From the NCBI RefSeq assembly GCF_000151315.2, contig NW_011887300.1:871310-935309 (forward strand): 64,000 bases of DNA, in the 5' to 3' direction. The notes under the pieces were generated by a model. That model had not been told where the DNA came from. It did no database searches and saw nothing but the letters and a program-made list of their open reading frames with translations. This DNA is from Capsaspora owczarzaki ATCC 30864 (lineage: Eukaryota; Opisthokonta; Filasterea). Positions 1 to 13,243 of this stretch are shown here, in pieces. A program made the translations under genes and the position numbers. Within the stretch, counting starts at the first letter, position 1; each line of letters begins with the position of its first letter.

Positions 1-1736
1 GCGCGATTCTTCGAGGCTCAGTGGAGCGCCCGAAGCGCCAGCGGAGGCGAACGTGGCACCGTCGTCGTCACCGAAAAGACCCTCGCCGTCGTCGTCATCC
101 TCATCTTCAGAGGCCGACATGACAGCCAGGCCGCGATTGGCATTGTTGGCAGTGGCAATGATGGCGTCGGGGTTGTTGTACATGGCCCCACTGCTCTGGC
201 TCAACGGCAAGAAACGACCACCCGCACCGCGCTGGGGTGCAGGGCGAGAGCTGGCTCCGCTGTGTTGACGTCCCTTGTACGACACGAGCTCGAGATCGGG
301 AATGCGCAGCTTGAGAACGCGGCCAAGTCGGCGATACCAGTTCTCCACGTGCCGGCCGAGGTGCAGGACCCAGTCGTCGGGGCCGATCGGCTGCTTGCGA
401 GCAACCGCTTGATTGAGCGAGCGCTCATAGTTCTTGATCGGATTGAGCAGCATGAGCATGATCTTGTGCAAGTACGTCGAGCGCGTCGGAAAGAGAATCG
501 CCAGCTCGAATTCATAAAAGGAGAACAAGCCAAAGCCGGGGACCGCAGACTGCAACAGAGTCAGAACGTGCCCGATGGCGGGGATTTGCCAGAGCGATCG
601 CAGCTGTCGCATCGCATTCGGCTCGACAATCGAGTCCACTAAGGCCTGCACTTCCGGGATGGGTTGATCCTTGATAAACCGCTGAACATCATCCGCAGCA
701 GACGAGTCTGTGAGCACAAACGGGCCGGAAGCAGGCATGGAGAAGGTCGACTTTCGCTTCATGTTGCGATCTGCACGCGAAGGCGCGCCTACCTCGTAAT
801 GAGCGAGCAGCGCATTCGGGGGTGCATGCGGGATGTGTGCGGTCGAGGAAGCAGCCACGGCAGCCGTGTGGAGGGCGGCTTCGGCCACTCGTCGCGCGGC
901 ACGGACGGGGAGGGAGGATGCCTCGGAACCTTGGCTAGCGGCCGCAGACGGTGCTGCATTGGCAAAATGAAGCGTGGGCAGCGGAGTGGTGCGGGGCTGG
1001 TTCATGAGGGCGAGCGGGGAGGTTCGAGCCATGCTCACCTTCTCGCGAAGCGCCAGAGGCAGCAACGCCAGTTTTTGCTCCAAAACTTGCTCGAGACGGT
1101 GTGCCATACGCGACACCTCGTGATCCGAGCCGTTGTATCGATAGCAGTTGGCAAAAATCAATCGCAAGTCGCGCACGGCCGTGGAAAGATCCGTGTACTC
1201 GCCATTCTCGAGTTGCGTTTGGAGGGTTGAGAGATCCATCGGATGCGTGATTGTATCGTAGTAGTCCACCAGGCCCAAGCCTTCCACGTCAACTGGTTCC
1301 AGGAAAGGGAAGGAAAAGTAGCGATACTCGCGATTTTGCAAATCTCGGACAATTCGGTAGGCGCTCTGCACCTCTGGCGCAAGTCGATCCAAGATTTCTC
1401 GCTCGTGCGCAATGTCATCGCGGTTGCGGCGGTTTTTGGGTTTGGGAGGTGCAGGCACGGGTGCTACTGCCGCGACTGCCGCGACTGGTGCAGATGGGTC
1501 TTGGCCTGGCTGGGCTGGCGGCTGGGCAGCAGGGTGCTTGCTCTTTTGCTTTGGCGACTTTTGCTTTTGCTTGTGACCGTTTGAGGCACCAGGTCCGTGT
1601 GGCTGCGCAGGAAGCGTGTCAAACTGGGATGCGGCGGCAGGCAAAAACTGATCGGGCAGCATGTGAAGGTGGGGAGCAATCAACCCAGGATGAGCCGCAG
1701 CGGCGCCAGGGTGGGTGGGCGATAGCAACTGTTGCG

Positions 1737-1791
<55 letters not shown>

Positions 1792-2253
1792 AAACTGCCA
1801 CTGCACGCCGTTGCTCGGGGGCAAGCCGTTCATTGCTCGCTCAATGTCTTGATTGGCCGCAGCAATTTTGGCATCGAGCGACGCCAAGAGTTGGCGGCCG
1901 GTTTCAAACTCGGTTGGATTGGCATACTGGCGGCTCGCCACGGCAAGTCGTTGCTGCTGCAAAAATTGGCTGTACTGCGCGCAGGAGCCAACCAGCTGTT
2001 GAAGTTGCTGTTGGTGTTGCGACTGCGCCCCTGGTTGCGGCTGTGCGAACGCCGCCAGGCCAGGATGAACAGCTTGCGCTGCTTGCTGCGGAGCCATGGG
2101 CATCATCATGCCCGGCTGCATGTACTGGTTTCCGGGCATGAACACGGGCGCAACCTGCATGTGCGGCATCATCATGGGATGCATCGGCATACCGGCTTGC
2201 TGCGACTGTTGCATCTGCTGCTGTTGCAGCATCGAGTACTGGTTGGGGTCCAT
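1..2253 (-). CDS. Bromodomain-containing protein, C-terminus beyond left edge
   Basis: One uninterrupted frame of 751 codons reads leftward from ATG 2253; an in-frame stop at 2266-2268 fixes the start and the frame is still open at base 1. The N-terminal ~230 residues are Met/Gln-rich, with a polyGln tract near 1740-1790 and a basic Lys/Gln stretch. A single bromodomain lies at about 1410-1080: it contains the FPFLEPVD-type ZA loop, a YYDTITHPMDL segment and FANCYRYNG, whose Asn is the acetyl-lysine-binding residue. Beyond it come a low-complexity Ala/Pro region, a second folded-looking segment (about 690-240, with FSFYEFELAILFP) and an acidic stretch near 60-120. By family knowledge it should read acetylated histones or transcription factors in the nucleus. 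The bromodomain resembles the BET/GTE type, but only one copy is visible and I did not recognise an ET domain, so no orthologue is assigned. Confidence 0.85.
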
Positions 2254-4780
2254 TGATTCAACCTTTCAGCAACCACCAAGTTGTGACTTGGGTTTTAGGA
2301 CGCCACTGAATTGCAGCTGTGATGGCTTGCTGTGGTTCTTCTTCTTGTTTCCCGGCAAGTGTGGCCGATGTGTGTGCGAAAATGCAGCACACTGAGACGC
2401 TGAGCGGGAAACCTGTGCAGACCCAAACCAACGACAGCAACAAGTCAATGCTTTGAAAACCCCCCTCCCAGTGCTTTGCAATGAAACGGTTCTCAGAAGT
2501 ACAAACAATGTTTGTTTTGTTGCTTTGCCAAAAAAACTCAGAATTTTTGTGTTTTGGCGCGTTTTTTCAATGATAAACAGTGGAGCTTTTTTTTTTTTTT
2601 TTTTTTTTTTTCAACGAGCGATCGTTGCGTTTTGCGGACTTGCTGGAAAGTGAGTCGGCCGCGCTGATCAGAACAAGGGACACCCAAAGCATCACAGAAT
2701 GGTTGTGTTTGCTGAAGGGCGATGAGAATGTGATGCGAGGAACAAGAAGAGGAGCGAGAATAAAAAGAAAAAAAAAAAGAAAAAAAAAAGCGCGAACGAT
2801 CACTTCGCTAGACGTCGACGAGAGCCGAGAGGCGGGGGGGGGGGAGCGCCCGGTGCGAGAAGCCCACATTCACAGTGCTGAACGTGATGCAAGTGGGAGT
2901 CCGGATCGGGCCCTCGGAGGAGCAGCACCGAGCCTGGGGGGCAAAGAGCGACGGAAGTCCAAGCATGTGCTTGGTCTCCAATGTCTCACTTTCACGCTGT
3001 GACGCGCCGCTGCCCCTGTCAGCCAGCCGAGTCCAACCCCATTGGAGAGAGCGTTCGATGACCCCTGCAAAGCTCACCCGCACAGACGTCCTCCCTGGGG
3101 CAGAAGGGTCCCCTTTCCAAAGCAGTGCAAAAGGGCCTGCATGTGCTTTTTTATCGTTATTTATTGTTCGTTTTCACCTCGCTGTCTGCGCTCTCTGTCT
3201 GTTCCGGCACCCCCCTCCTCTGTGTGCTGAGGCAGTGAGTTGAGGCACCGAGTTGCAGGCGAGCGCATCGACGTGGACTGCGGCAGACGAGCGTCGCAAT
3301 CGCAGCAAAGTGACGATTTGGTCGAAAGAAAAAAAAAAACAAGAAAAAAAAAAGCGTTACGCTGAAGCGACTTACAAGTGAAGAAAGTGAGTGAAAAGAG
3401 AGAGAGAGAGAGAAAATAAAAGGAGTGAGGATGGAAAAGAGATGAGTGATGAGTGAAAGCGGGACGAGATCCGATCCCGAAGGGTTGGACGGATTCGCCA
3501 TGGAACAAGATTTGCTCGTCTTGTCAATCTGCGAGCTCGCTGGCATGGATTCTCAGGCAAAGCTGCCTGTGAACGTCATTTTCGCCTTTCAATCACAGTG
3601 TGTGCATGCATTGTGCACAGAGGTGTGAGGGGGAAGGGAATGCGGGTGGTATTCGCAAATCCCAGCCAAAAACACAGCAAAACAGCCGATTCTGAGCAGC
3701 TTTGGCTTGTCTCGTCTCGTCCGCCTCCGCCCCCGCCTCCCAATCCTCTACCCCCTCGGTTCTCCATGTCACTTGTTTCGTCTTTGGTCAACTGCTTCCA
3801 TTGTGCGGTCGATGATTTTCGATTTGCTCATTCTCTCTTTTTTTTTTTTTTTGTTTTTTTTTTTCTTCCCTCGATTGCTTACTGGAGCGTAAGATTCACT
3901 CGTTACCACGCGCTTCACTCTGATCCCACTTTTTAGTTATTCGTCCGTATCTTTTATTTTTGATCAATTTCTCGTTATTTTTTTTTTTTTTTTTTTTTTT
4001 TGTATGGATTATTGTTCATTCCAACACTCGAGCCTTTCACTCTGGGTTTTTTCCCCACTCGCCCCCCTCTCACTCGAGCTGTCCCCCCGCGCTGGTCTGG
4101 TCTGTCGCTTTTGGTGACAACGAGAGCAGTCCTACAGAGCAGGGGGTCAGGGTTGAAGGAGCGGTCAAGGGGCGTACTGGTTCGATCGAACTCCCTCTTT
4201 CGCACTCTCGCCTTCCACTTTCCTCTCCTCAACGGGTCTTCCCCAGTCACTGTGTAACTCAGCTTTACTACTACTACTCCCTCTGTTTGTCTGTCATGAG
4301 CGGTGGTCGTGTTCAATGCGACTCCCCTTCCAGCAGAGACAAAAACCCAACCAGAATCAAAACACACAAAAAAAACAACCAGCCAAAAAAAAAAAAAAAA
4401 AAAAAAAAAAATCCAAATAATTCTCAATGCAATGCAAATCCACGCAATCCATCCATCACTTTGGTCACTTTGGGTCACTTTGGTCTCATTCGCTTCGATT
4501 CTGGGGTTTTGTTGTTTATTCGAGTGCGAGGCATGTTTGGTGTCACAATCTGAACATCCTTGTTCCATTTTTGCTTTTCGTGATTTGGAGCTTTTTTTTT
4601 TTCTTCTGATTTCGACACTTCTTCGATGCTCTGACGTTGATCTTGGTGACTTTACTTGTGTGTTCAAATTGTGTGTGTGTGCGTTGGGTCGCTTTTTGAC
4701 AGGAAGCTTTGAGAAACCAAGACTTTCCGTCTCAGTCTCTGTGTCACCCAGTCTCAGTTTCTCTCGCTCTCTCTGTCGCT
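2254..4780. other. Intergenic region between divergent genes
   Basis: No convincing gene is seen in 2.5 kb; open frames are short and low in complexity. The stretch holds long homopolymers (T25 at 2587-2611, T24 at 3978-4001, A27 at 4385-4411), purine-rich segments (3320-3460) and GC-rich islands. It must contain the promoters of the bromodomain gene (leftward) and the ORP gene (rightward). A pyrimidine-rich acceptor-like site ending at about 4702 (TTTTTGACAG) could close an intron in the 5' UTR of the ORP gene. An unrecognised non-coding RNA cannot be excluded. Confidence 0.5.
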
Positions 4781-7700
4781 ATGGCGTCGATGACAATCGC
4801 TCCGTCGGCGTCGGCTCCGACGGCCCGGACATCCAATCCGAGCTCAACGACGCTGCCGCACTCAATCTCGTCGCCGACGATGCCAATTCCGATCGCCATC
4901 AACCAGAACACGGCCAACTCTGTGATGCTCTCGACCTCGCAGTCGTCCTCCGACGGTTACCTCGAAGGCTATGACAATGCATCCATGGCGTCGCCTTCTG
5001 GTCACCGGCCGAGTCTGCGTCGCCAGCCGTCCGACGGCGCAACGTATGATGGTACGACAAATGGGGTTTGGCTTGTTTTGCTGCGTGGGAAGTGTGCCTT
5101 TTTTCCGATTAACTTTTCTGTCTCCTTGGTTGGCATTGTAGCTCGCGCGGCAGGCAGCCGTCCACTCTCCATGGTTGGTGAAGACGATGTTGCCAAGGTG
5201 AGTTTTCTGTCTGAGGGCCGCTTGTTTTTTGATCTTCGTTCTCGTTTATTCACTGCTGATCTGCCTTGTGTGACTCTCAGCTCAAGCAAAAGAAGGCAAA
5301 CTACCAGAAGGCGAAAGCCGCTCGTTTGCGTGCTGCCAACACCTTTGGTGGTGATGCGGAGAATGTGCAAAGCGGGTATGTGCTTTGCTTCTGCTCTAGT
5401 CTACTTTTTCTTTTACCGATCCTGCACTCATCCCTTGATGTGACTGCTCTAGGTGGCTCAAAATGCGCGGTTTTGTCAAGAACTGGTCCAAGTATTACTG
5501 CGTGCTGCGTCCGGGCGTTCTGCTGTACTACAAGGACGAGAAGCGGACAGAGTGGTCTGGCTCGGTTCTCCTGAACGGTGCCGAGGTCTGTCCTTGTGTT
5601 GTTGCGTGTGTTTGTTTGTTCGGTTTTCATGCTCACCCATGCGTATTGCTTTTTCTCTTGCAAATTGTGCAGGTGATTGAGCGACCAACCAAGAAAACTG
5701 GCTTCTGCTTCAAGATTTACCACCCTCTGGAACACACGATTTACTCGACTCGCGGTCCCAAGGGCGAGATTGCCATTGTGGTTCCCATTCACAACGATCA
5801 TTGCATTCTTCGTGCTCCGACTGAGGCCGAGGGACAGGTACTTTGCTCTCGAGACAAATTGTCGTTGTATTGGATTTTGTTGCTCACTCCATGCTCCTTC
5901 TCTTCTCGCTTTTCCAGCAATGGCTGAGCAATATCGAAGAGGCGTCTCTTAAGCCTCTTGGCCACCACGATGATCCTCGCGGTATGGATTCAATTCATCG
6001 TTGTTTTGCGATGGTGGAAAAAACTCACTCTTCTTCGACCTCTTTTCCACTTCTTGCCTGGTCAATGCGAATCACATAGACGACGAATCGGACGATGACG
6101 AGTTTGGCGATGCTCAGAATCTCGAACAGCAATCTCCGCCCGCTTCGGCATCCCTCACAGTGCCGCTGTCACCCATTCTTACTGCCGCCGCTGGCAATCC
6201 CACCTCTGACTTTGAGGACGAAGAAGAAGAGGAAGAGGCCGATGCGGTCAAGGAAACGCCCTATGCCCAGGAGCCCTCTCGAGAAATCAACGTCGGCCCG
6301 GTCACTGAAGAGTGGGGCGAAGAGTCAAAGTCGTTGATGTGGTCGATTCTCAAACAGCTGCGCCCGAGTGTCGATCTCTCCAAGATTCCGCTCCCGACCT
6401 TCATTCTCGAGCCTCGCTCCTTCCTTGACAAGCTATCCGACTATTACTTCCATTCCGACGTCCTTTCAGTGTAAGTCTCGCACCAAGTTTTTTTTTCCAA
6501 AGTCCGCTGTAACTCGTCTCTCACACAAAACCCACCTTCTTCTGTTTCCCACGACAGCGCCGCGAACCATGCGGATCCTGTGGAGCGCATGTCTATCATC
6601 ACCAAGTGGTTCCTCTCAGGCTTCTATGCTCAACCGAAAGGATGCAAGAAGCCGTACAACCCCATTATCGGTGAAACCTTCCGCTGCTACTGGAAGCATC
6701 CCACAGACAGCCGCACCTACTACATTGCGGAACAGGTCTCCCATCATCCACCGGTGTCTGCGTGGTATGCTGCCAACCGACAAGAAGGCTACTGCGTGAA
6801 CGGCTCGCTGTTGACGCGCTCAAAGTTCAACGGCGCCTCGGCTGTCAGTTTGCTTGAAGGCGCCGCCACCCTTCACTTGCTGAACTTTGGCGAGGAATAC
6901 GTGATTACCTTCCCGCTGGTCCAAGTCAAAGGGTGAGTAGTGGGGTGGGTGGGTTTGAGTTGCACGGGAATCACCTTGTAAACTGACTCGTTCGAATTGT
7001 TGTTCTGTTGTAGCTTGATCTTCCCTCCTCTTCAAATGGAGATGGGTGGTACTCCTTCCATTATTTGCGCCCAAACGGGTCTGAAGGCTGAGCTCGAGTT
7101 CAAGCTGAAGGTACAGCGCATGAGCGTTTTGTGATTGAGCGAACGAACGAACTTTTCTCTGACCCTTTTTGTTTCTGTGATCAATGCTGTTTAGCCCATG
7201 TTTGGCGGTGACATCAATGGTCTCAAGGGCAAGATCAAGGATGCGACCGATCGTGTGTTGCGCACTGTGAATGGCCGCTGGGACCAGACGATTGAAATCA
7301 CCAATTGCCAGACAAATGTACGATACACGGCTGTACTTGGAACGGCGTGGGGAGGCGTCCAAAACATACTCACCACCTGCTTCCTTTTCGGTTTGAACCC
7401 CATCACAGGAAGTATCGGCACTGTGGACTGTCTCGCCGGATACCGTCCAACGACGCCTGCCCCGATTCAAAGTTGCCAAAGACGCTCAGGGCGAGTTTGA
7501 GTCTGAACGGTACGGTGTTGCTTTCGCCACCCACTTTTCTTTGTCGAGGTCTGACTGACTTTTGACATTTCTTCTTGAACAGGCTCTGGCAAAAGGTCAC
7601 GGCCGCCATCGAGGCCGGCGACCAGTACTTGGCGACGGAAGAGAAGACTGTGCTCGAGAATAACCAGCGCCTTGTGCACAAGGAGCTCAAGGCAAACAAC

Positions 7701-8306
7701 GCAGACTGGGTGCCCAAGCTTTTCCGGAAAAATCACGACGGAACCTGGGTGTACAAGTTTATGGACAAGAAGAAGTGGAACCCGACGGTGGATGCTCGCG
7801 AGATTGAGAGCGAGGGTGTGGTGCATACCCTCAGCGCGGCTGCTCTTGCGCAACGGCCCGCGACCCAGGGCACCCGCGATCGTCGCGGCTCGACGCGCCA
7901 ACCATTGTCTGCAGTCTCGGTCGCCAGCGCGGCTGCCTCTGGTGTGGTCTCGAGTTCCACGTCTAGTGCTTCCACGCCGGCGCCCGCGCACACTCTGACT
8001 CTCCCTGCGGCCTCCAAGGATGGACACGCTGCGTTGACGTACGCCGCGGTGGTTGCACACAAGCCTGCCGCCTCAGCTCAGGCTGCTGGCCATGTCTCGT
8101 TGCCTCCGTTCCCAGCTGCGCACGACTATTCCGACAATCAGCGTCAACTGGCCGAGGCCCAGCACCGCGCGGTCGAGCACCTTCTCTCCTGGCGCAAGAC
8201 TGCTGACGATCAACTGGCTGCGATCAATATCCAACTCGAGGCCACGCAACAGCAACTTCGCACTGCGCAGCAGCTGCTTGCGCGAGGTGGCCCGGCCAAC
8301 CATGGT

Positions 8307-8339
<33 letters not shown>

Positions 8340-8471
8340 CCCAACTCCAGGAGCGGTCTGTTGCTGAACAGCGTGATTCTCTTGTTGCTGGTGTTGATCC
8401 AACTCTACGTTCAGCTGTACAAGATTCCGGCATCCACCGCGTCCGCCTCCGGCAGTCGAGGCGATTTGTAA
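4781..8471 (+). CDS. Oxysterol-binding-protein-related lipid transfer protein (ORP5/8-like), 12 exons
   Basis: Exons: 4781-5051, 5142-5197, 5281-5375, 5453-5585, 5673-5837, 5918-5981, 6080-6470, 6558-6932, 7014-7110, 7195-7317, 7409-7509, 7583-8471. All have GT-AG ends and compatible phases; the product is 919 aa. A PH domain (about residues 140-262, beginning GWLKMRGFVKNWSKYYCVL) precedes an acidic linker and the OSBP-related domain (about 345-735), which carries the family signature EQVSHHPP near residue 449. The last ~25 residues include a hydrophobic helix (LLLNSVILLLLVLIQLYVQL). PH + ORD + C-terminal anchor is the arrangement of animal ORP5/ORP8, ER tail-anchored proteins that exchange phosphatidylserine for PI4P/PI(4,5)P2 at ER-plasma membrane contacts; that role is inferred here. 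A polyAla tract sits just before the anchor. Confidence 0.93.
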
Positions 8472-9082
8472 CGTGTTGTATTTGATGAATTTTTTGTGTT
8501 TTTTCTTAATTGGTTGTCTGGGAACTTGCTGCTTGCCTGACATTGCATGTGAAGGACGAACAACAACAACAAAATATACACTGAAGTTTGGTTTTTGTCG
8601 CAGTCTGGATGTTTTACCCCGCCCCTGCTTTGTCCAACAAGCAGATGCGTAACATATTGACAAGCGATCCTTAAAAGCTTTTGAGCTTCAGAGTAACTTG
8701 AACAGCTCCAATGCATCGCAGCGCACCGTTCAACTCTCTTGTTGGATCGCTTTTGCCTTTGAATCGAACGAACACTTTCGGCTCAAAAACCAAAAAACCA
8801 AAAAACCAAATCAAACAATCATTTTTGCAATGCATTTTGTTTCTTGTTTGTCGAGTTTTTGTTTTCTTAGAAAATCAAACCACAAAAATAATTTTATTTT
8901 GGATTTATTCTTTTTTTTTTTTCTTCAAACAAAATCCAATACAAAAAAAAGCCAACAAAAAACAAAAGGCTTTTTTTTTTTTCTTTTGACTTTTTCAACA
9001 CAAAGAAAAGAAGAACAAAAAAGACGAAGAAAAACCGAAAACCAAACCAAAAAGAAAGGAGTTTTGAAATCGACGAACAAAA
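8472..9082. other. Intergenic region, A/T-rich
   Basis: 3' flank of the ORP gene and 5' flank of the RAF gene. From about 8780 to 9075 the + strand is strongly A-rich with short T runs (T11-12 near 8910 and 8970) and CAAAA-type repeats, unlike the GC-rich coding sequence around it. No gene seen. Confidence 0.5.
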
Positions 9083-9132
9083 ATGTCGCACAGCGCGATG
9101 ATGCTGGCCGAGGCAGTGACGCAGCAGAGCAG

Positions 9133-9163
<31 letters not shown>

Positions 9164-12100
9164 CAGAGTAGCCAGAACCAGAGCCATCCGAGTCATCCGG
9201 GTCATGGCGATCACCATCACCATCACCATCACCATCATCATCATCATCATCATAATAATGGCGGGTTGTCGCCGTCGGACGCGTATCTGCAGCAGCTCTC
9301 GTCGGGCGGTGGGCAGATTGTATCGTACAGCATTGGCGCAGCAGCAGCAGCAGCACCAGGGCCACCCCCAGACTCGGACCTCATCTTCAACTACAACTCA
9401 CAGCCGACGTCATCATCAGCATCAGCATCAGCATCAGCATCCGCACAGAGCGGTGGCGCAGGAGGAGCAGCAGTAGGAGCTGGGCAAGGTTCAGCCATCG
9501 CTGCTGCCGTTGCTGCTGCTGCTGCCGTCGCCGCCGTCGCGCACAGCCTCCCTGTTGCTGCTGCTGCGGGTGGTGGTGGTGGTGGTGCTGCTGCTGGTAG
9601 TGGCGGTGTTAGTGGGAGTGCTGGCGCTGGGACGGGAGCTGCGTCGCTGTCGAACTCAATGGCGGCGTCGTCCTCGCCCGCTGCCTCTGCGGCCGCACTC
9701 ACCGGCAGTGCGAGTAGTAATAGTAATCGGATGAGCCTCATGGCGTTTACCAGCCCCGGGCGGACGCGGTCGTCCTCGTCCACCAAGCTCGGCGGCGCCG
9801 ATGCCTCAGCCAACGCAAGTCCGTCCGCCAGCGAACAACAGCGAGCAGCGAGCCTCAGCGCAGGAAGCAGCGGAAGTAAGGCCAAGGACGGCTCGTCCAA
9901 AGACCCAAAGGACAGGGAGGCCAAGAAGGCCAAAAAACAACGCGAGAAGGCCGAAAAGCAGACCAAGGATCGCGCCGAGAGCGACCTGAACGTGCGGCTG
10001 AAGAGCTTGCGCCAAGTCATCGCCATGAAGCAGAACAACTTGGATGTGCTGCAAGCCGAGGTTCAATCCGAGGACAGCGCCAGCGAAGTGCTCATGGAGG
10101 TACGCCCCTACGACATTTTGTATTGTTGGTTTGTTGGATTTTGAGTTGTGTGGCTTGCGCTCTCTTTGTTGGTGTGTGTGTGTGCTCTGCCTCGGTGGGG
10201 ATTCTGATATATTCACTTTGCCTGCGCTGCTTGTAGGAAATGGAGGAGCTTCAGCAAGGTATTCGGGAGCTTCGGAGAGAGGAGCAAGAGTTGCTCGCCC
10301 GTCAGGCTTCAGCCAAGAATGGCACTCTTTCCCCTTCAGCGTCTTCGGACTCGGGCTTGACAACGCCCAGCTCGTCTGGATCTAGCAGTGGTGGCAACAA
10401 GCCCATTCATGGATTCGAGCCTAAAACATTCTTTTCGCCAACTTTTTGCGATTTCTGCAAAAAGTACATGTTTCAAGGCGTCCGATGCTTTACTTGCGGC
10501 TACAAGTGTCACCAAAAGTGCACTCCCTATGCCTCGACCCATTGTGGCATCACGGTCGAGTCGGAGCAATACTGTACGTGGCGGAATTTTTTGGTTTTGA
10601 TGATTCTTGATTGTTTTCTACTTTTTTGTTGGTTTGTTTTTCCTCCGGTTCTTTGCCAGCTCACTGTTTTCTGTCCTACTGTTCTCTTGCTTGTCGTCAG
10701 TCAAACGACTACTGACAGTCACCTCCCCCGCCTCATCGTCGTTGGCGAAAAACCCGAACGTACTGCAGCGATTGCTCGCGGCAACACCTTTGCCTCATGA
10801 GCAAGATGCTCGCTCCACACTGACCAAGCGTTCGTCAGAGCCAAGCTTACTCGATGCGGTCGCGAGTTCCTCTCCGACCACCGCACGGGCATCCTCGCTA
10901 AATCCCCAGATCGGAGACGACAGCTCATCCAGTGTCGAAAATGTTGATTCGCGCACGTCCAGAACTACCGGCGGAGGTGTGCCGCCGTCATCCTCGCAAA
11001 CCTTCACCGACGACCACCAGCAACAGCAGCCACAATCACAACAGCAACAGCAACAACATGCAGTCACCTTTGTCACCCCGCCAACGCCCACCACACCAAA
11101 AGTACCATTGTCCGCGACTGGCAGCGGCATCACCAAGATCAAAACCCAGTACTCGCGGGCTTCGAGTGCCGACGACGATACCGCTCAAGCTCGCCGATCC
11201 AACCATGGCAGTCCGAGCGGCAGCTCGCAATCGCTTGGCGCTTCTGCCAATTCCTTACAGCACGTTCGACAGCGCAGCACAGATAGCACTGGCAATGCTG
11301 ACAACCACGACCATGACCGCGCCGCCAGCCAGAGCTCTTCCGGTTCTGGCGCCTCCTCCCAGCAGCATCTAAGACAGTCCTCTGTTGGGAGCGAGGATGC
11401 AGAGCTCTCTGAGGTGCACGCGTCTCGCGAACCCCTGCAGCATGGCAGTAAGCTCGCCAACGCTCAAGCTTGGCACGCCGGGTCGAACGATCGAAATTCG
11501 CCTCTTCGAACACCGCAGTCTGGGGACGTTGGCAGCACCACTGCTGCTGCTGACGACGCTGGCTTCACGGTTTCTGCATCCGCTCCAAGCAGCAGCCAGA
11601 CCTCCATTGCGTCCCGGAAAGGCACACCATCGAACAGCAGCAACAACAACGCGCGGCTAAGCATGCATGTGTCGGGTGACGACTGGGAAATTCCATTTTC
11701 GGAAATTGAATTTGGTCAACGAATCGGCTCGGGTGCGTTTGGAACAGTATACAAGGGTCGCTGGCACGGCGTTGTGGCCGTCAAGCTGCTGAATGTTGCC
11801 TCGCCCACCGAATCGGATCTCGTTGCCTTCCGAAATGAAGTGTCTGTATTGCGGTGAGTGTGTGTCGTTTGTTGCGTTTGGCGTGCTTCTGCTTCCTGGG
11901 AGCACGACTTTTGTTGCACATGTTTGCACAGCTTCATTCTCACGCGAGAATCCTGCTGGAACTTGTTTGCATTCCACAGGAAAACTCGACACGATAATGT
12001 GGTCTTGTTCATGGGCGCCTGTACTGCCCTTCCGAATCTCGCCATTGTGACCAAGTGGTGCGAAGGGTCTACGCTCTACAAACATCTCCACGTCGACGAA

Positions 12101-13243
12101 ACCCAGTTTGACATTTCGCAGATTCTCGAGACAGCGCGGCAGATCGCGCAAGGCATGGAGTATTTGCATGCCAAAAACATTTTCCATCGCGACTTGAAGT
12201 CTATGAGTACGTTTTTTGGCTTTGTTTTGGTCGGAAGATAGGGGGGGGGGCAAGTGTGCTTGGCTTTGGTATTCACCTCGACTATATCACAACCTCCCTC
12301 AGATATCTTCCTGGACTCGGATGGCAAAGTTAACATTGGTGACTTTGGTTTGTCGACTCTTTCTGCGCTCGGTGCCTCTGGAATGAGCGCGCTGATGGGA
12401 TCGATTCTTTGGATTGTGAGTTTGCTTCTTTACATCAGTTGACAATGTTTTTTTGTTTTCTCGATGGCACGCGGTCACTCACTCTTCCTCCTTTTGCATC
12501 TTGTTATTTCACCTGCTTCTCAGGCCCCGGAGGTCATTCGCAACCCTGTTGAGCCGTTCACGGTTTTGGCAGATGTTTACGCTTATGGCATCGTCCTCTA
12601 CGAGATGCTCACCAACTCGTTGCCGTATCATGGGTTGATGCCCGACCAAATCTTGTTCCGCGTTGGCTTTGGGTTGATCAAACCGGATGTGTCCAAGGTT
12701 CGCAGCGACATTCCTTCCAAGATCACCAAAATCATGCAATCGTGCTTTGAGCCTCAGCGCGACAACCGGCCCACGTTCCACCAGGTGCTGACCCAGCTCG
12801 AGCAAGTGACGCGATCTCTCGCAAACAAATTGCGGAGAAGCAACTCTTCACCTTCCCTAGCAGCTGCCAGTCACTTGAGCGCACCTGGCATTCTTGTTCC
12901 AAGCGCACGAAGCAGCCGCGCCCCAAGCGTGTCCAGCAGTCAGGCGAGTTCACTCAACCTCGTCGGTCCCACCAGTAGCGGCAGCGGCGCGGCTGTCCCT
13001 GCGGAAGCCAGTGACAACCAGCCACCAGCAGTCATTCCAACAATCTGGCGTCGATCAAGCTTGTCCACTGCAAGCGCCGCGCACGGTTCGGACTCGGATG
13101 CAGGCAAGCTCTTCCACCACTCGCAGCTTGAGCCCATTCGACCACGAAACAGCTCGGATGACTTGCTTGCGACCTCAGACTCGTCTCAAAGCTCGGCCAG
13201 CAATGACACCTCGCTCGAGTCGGAGGAAGAAACGTGTCTGTGA
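9083..13243 (+). CDS. RAF: RAF-family serine/threonine kinase (atypical C1 + kinase), 6 exons
   Basis: Exons: 9083-10099, 10237-10573, 10701-11853, 11980-12206, 12303-12415, 12524-13243; 1,188 aa. The N-terminal 290 residues are low complexity (Gln/Ser, a run of about 14 His, Ala/Gly/Ser). A basic and coiled-coil stretch (about 300-380) follows, then a C1 domain (about 397-442). Its nine-residue spacing between second and third Cys, and the sequence [12 protein letters not shown], match the RAF-type non-phorbol-binding C1. The kinase domain (about 780-1045) opens with the RAF signature GDDWEIP...[12 protein letters not shown] and keeps the VAVK lysine, HRDLKSMN, GDFGLS and the RAF-like GSILWIAPEVIR. 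RSNSSP at 12836-12853 fits the C-terminal RSxSxP 14-3-3 site of RAF. By family it should phosphorylate MEK downstream of Ras-type GTPases. The intact VAIK-equivalent lysine argues against KSR. I see no Ras-binding domain before the C1. Confidence 0.93.
12833..12856 (+). other. Predicted 14-3-3 binding motif in RAF C-terminal tail
   Basis: Encodes RRSNSSPS just after the kinase domain. It fits the mode-1 consensus RSxpSxP and sits where animal RAF proteins carry their activating C-terminal 14-3-3 site (RSASEP in B-RAF). This implies 14-3-3-dependent dimer regulation. Confidence 0.7.
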
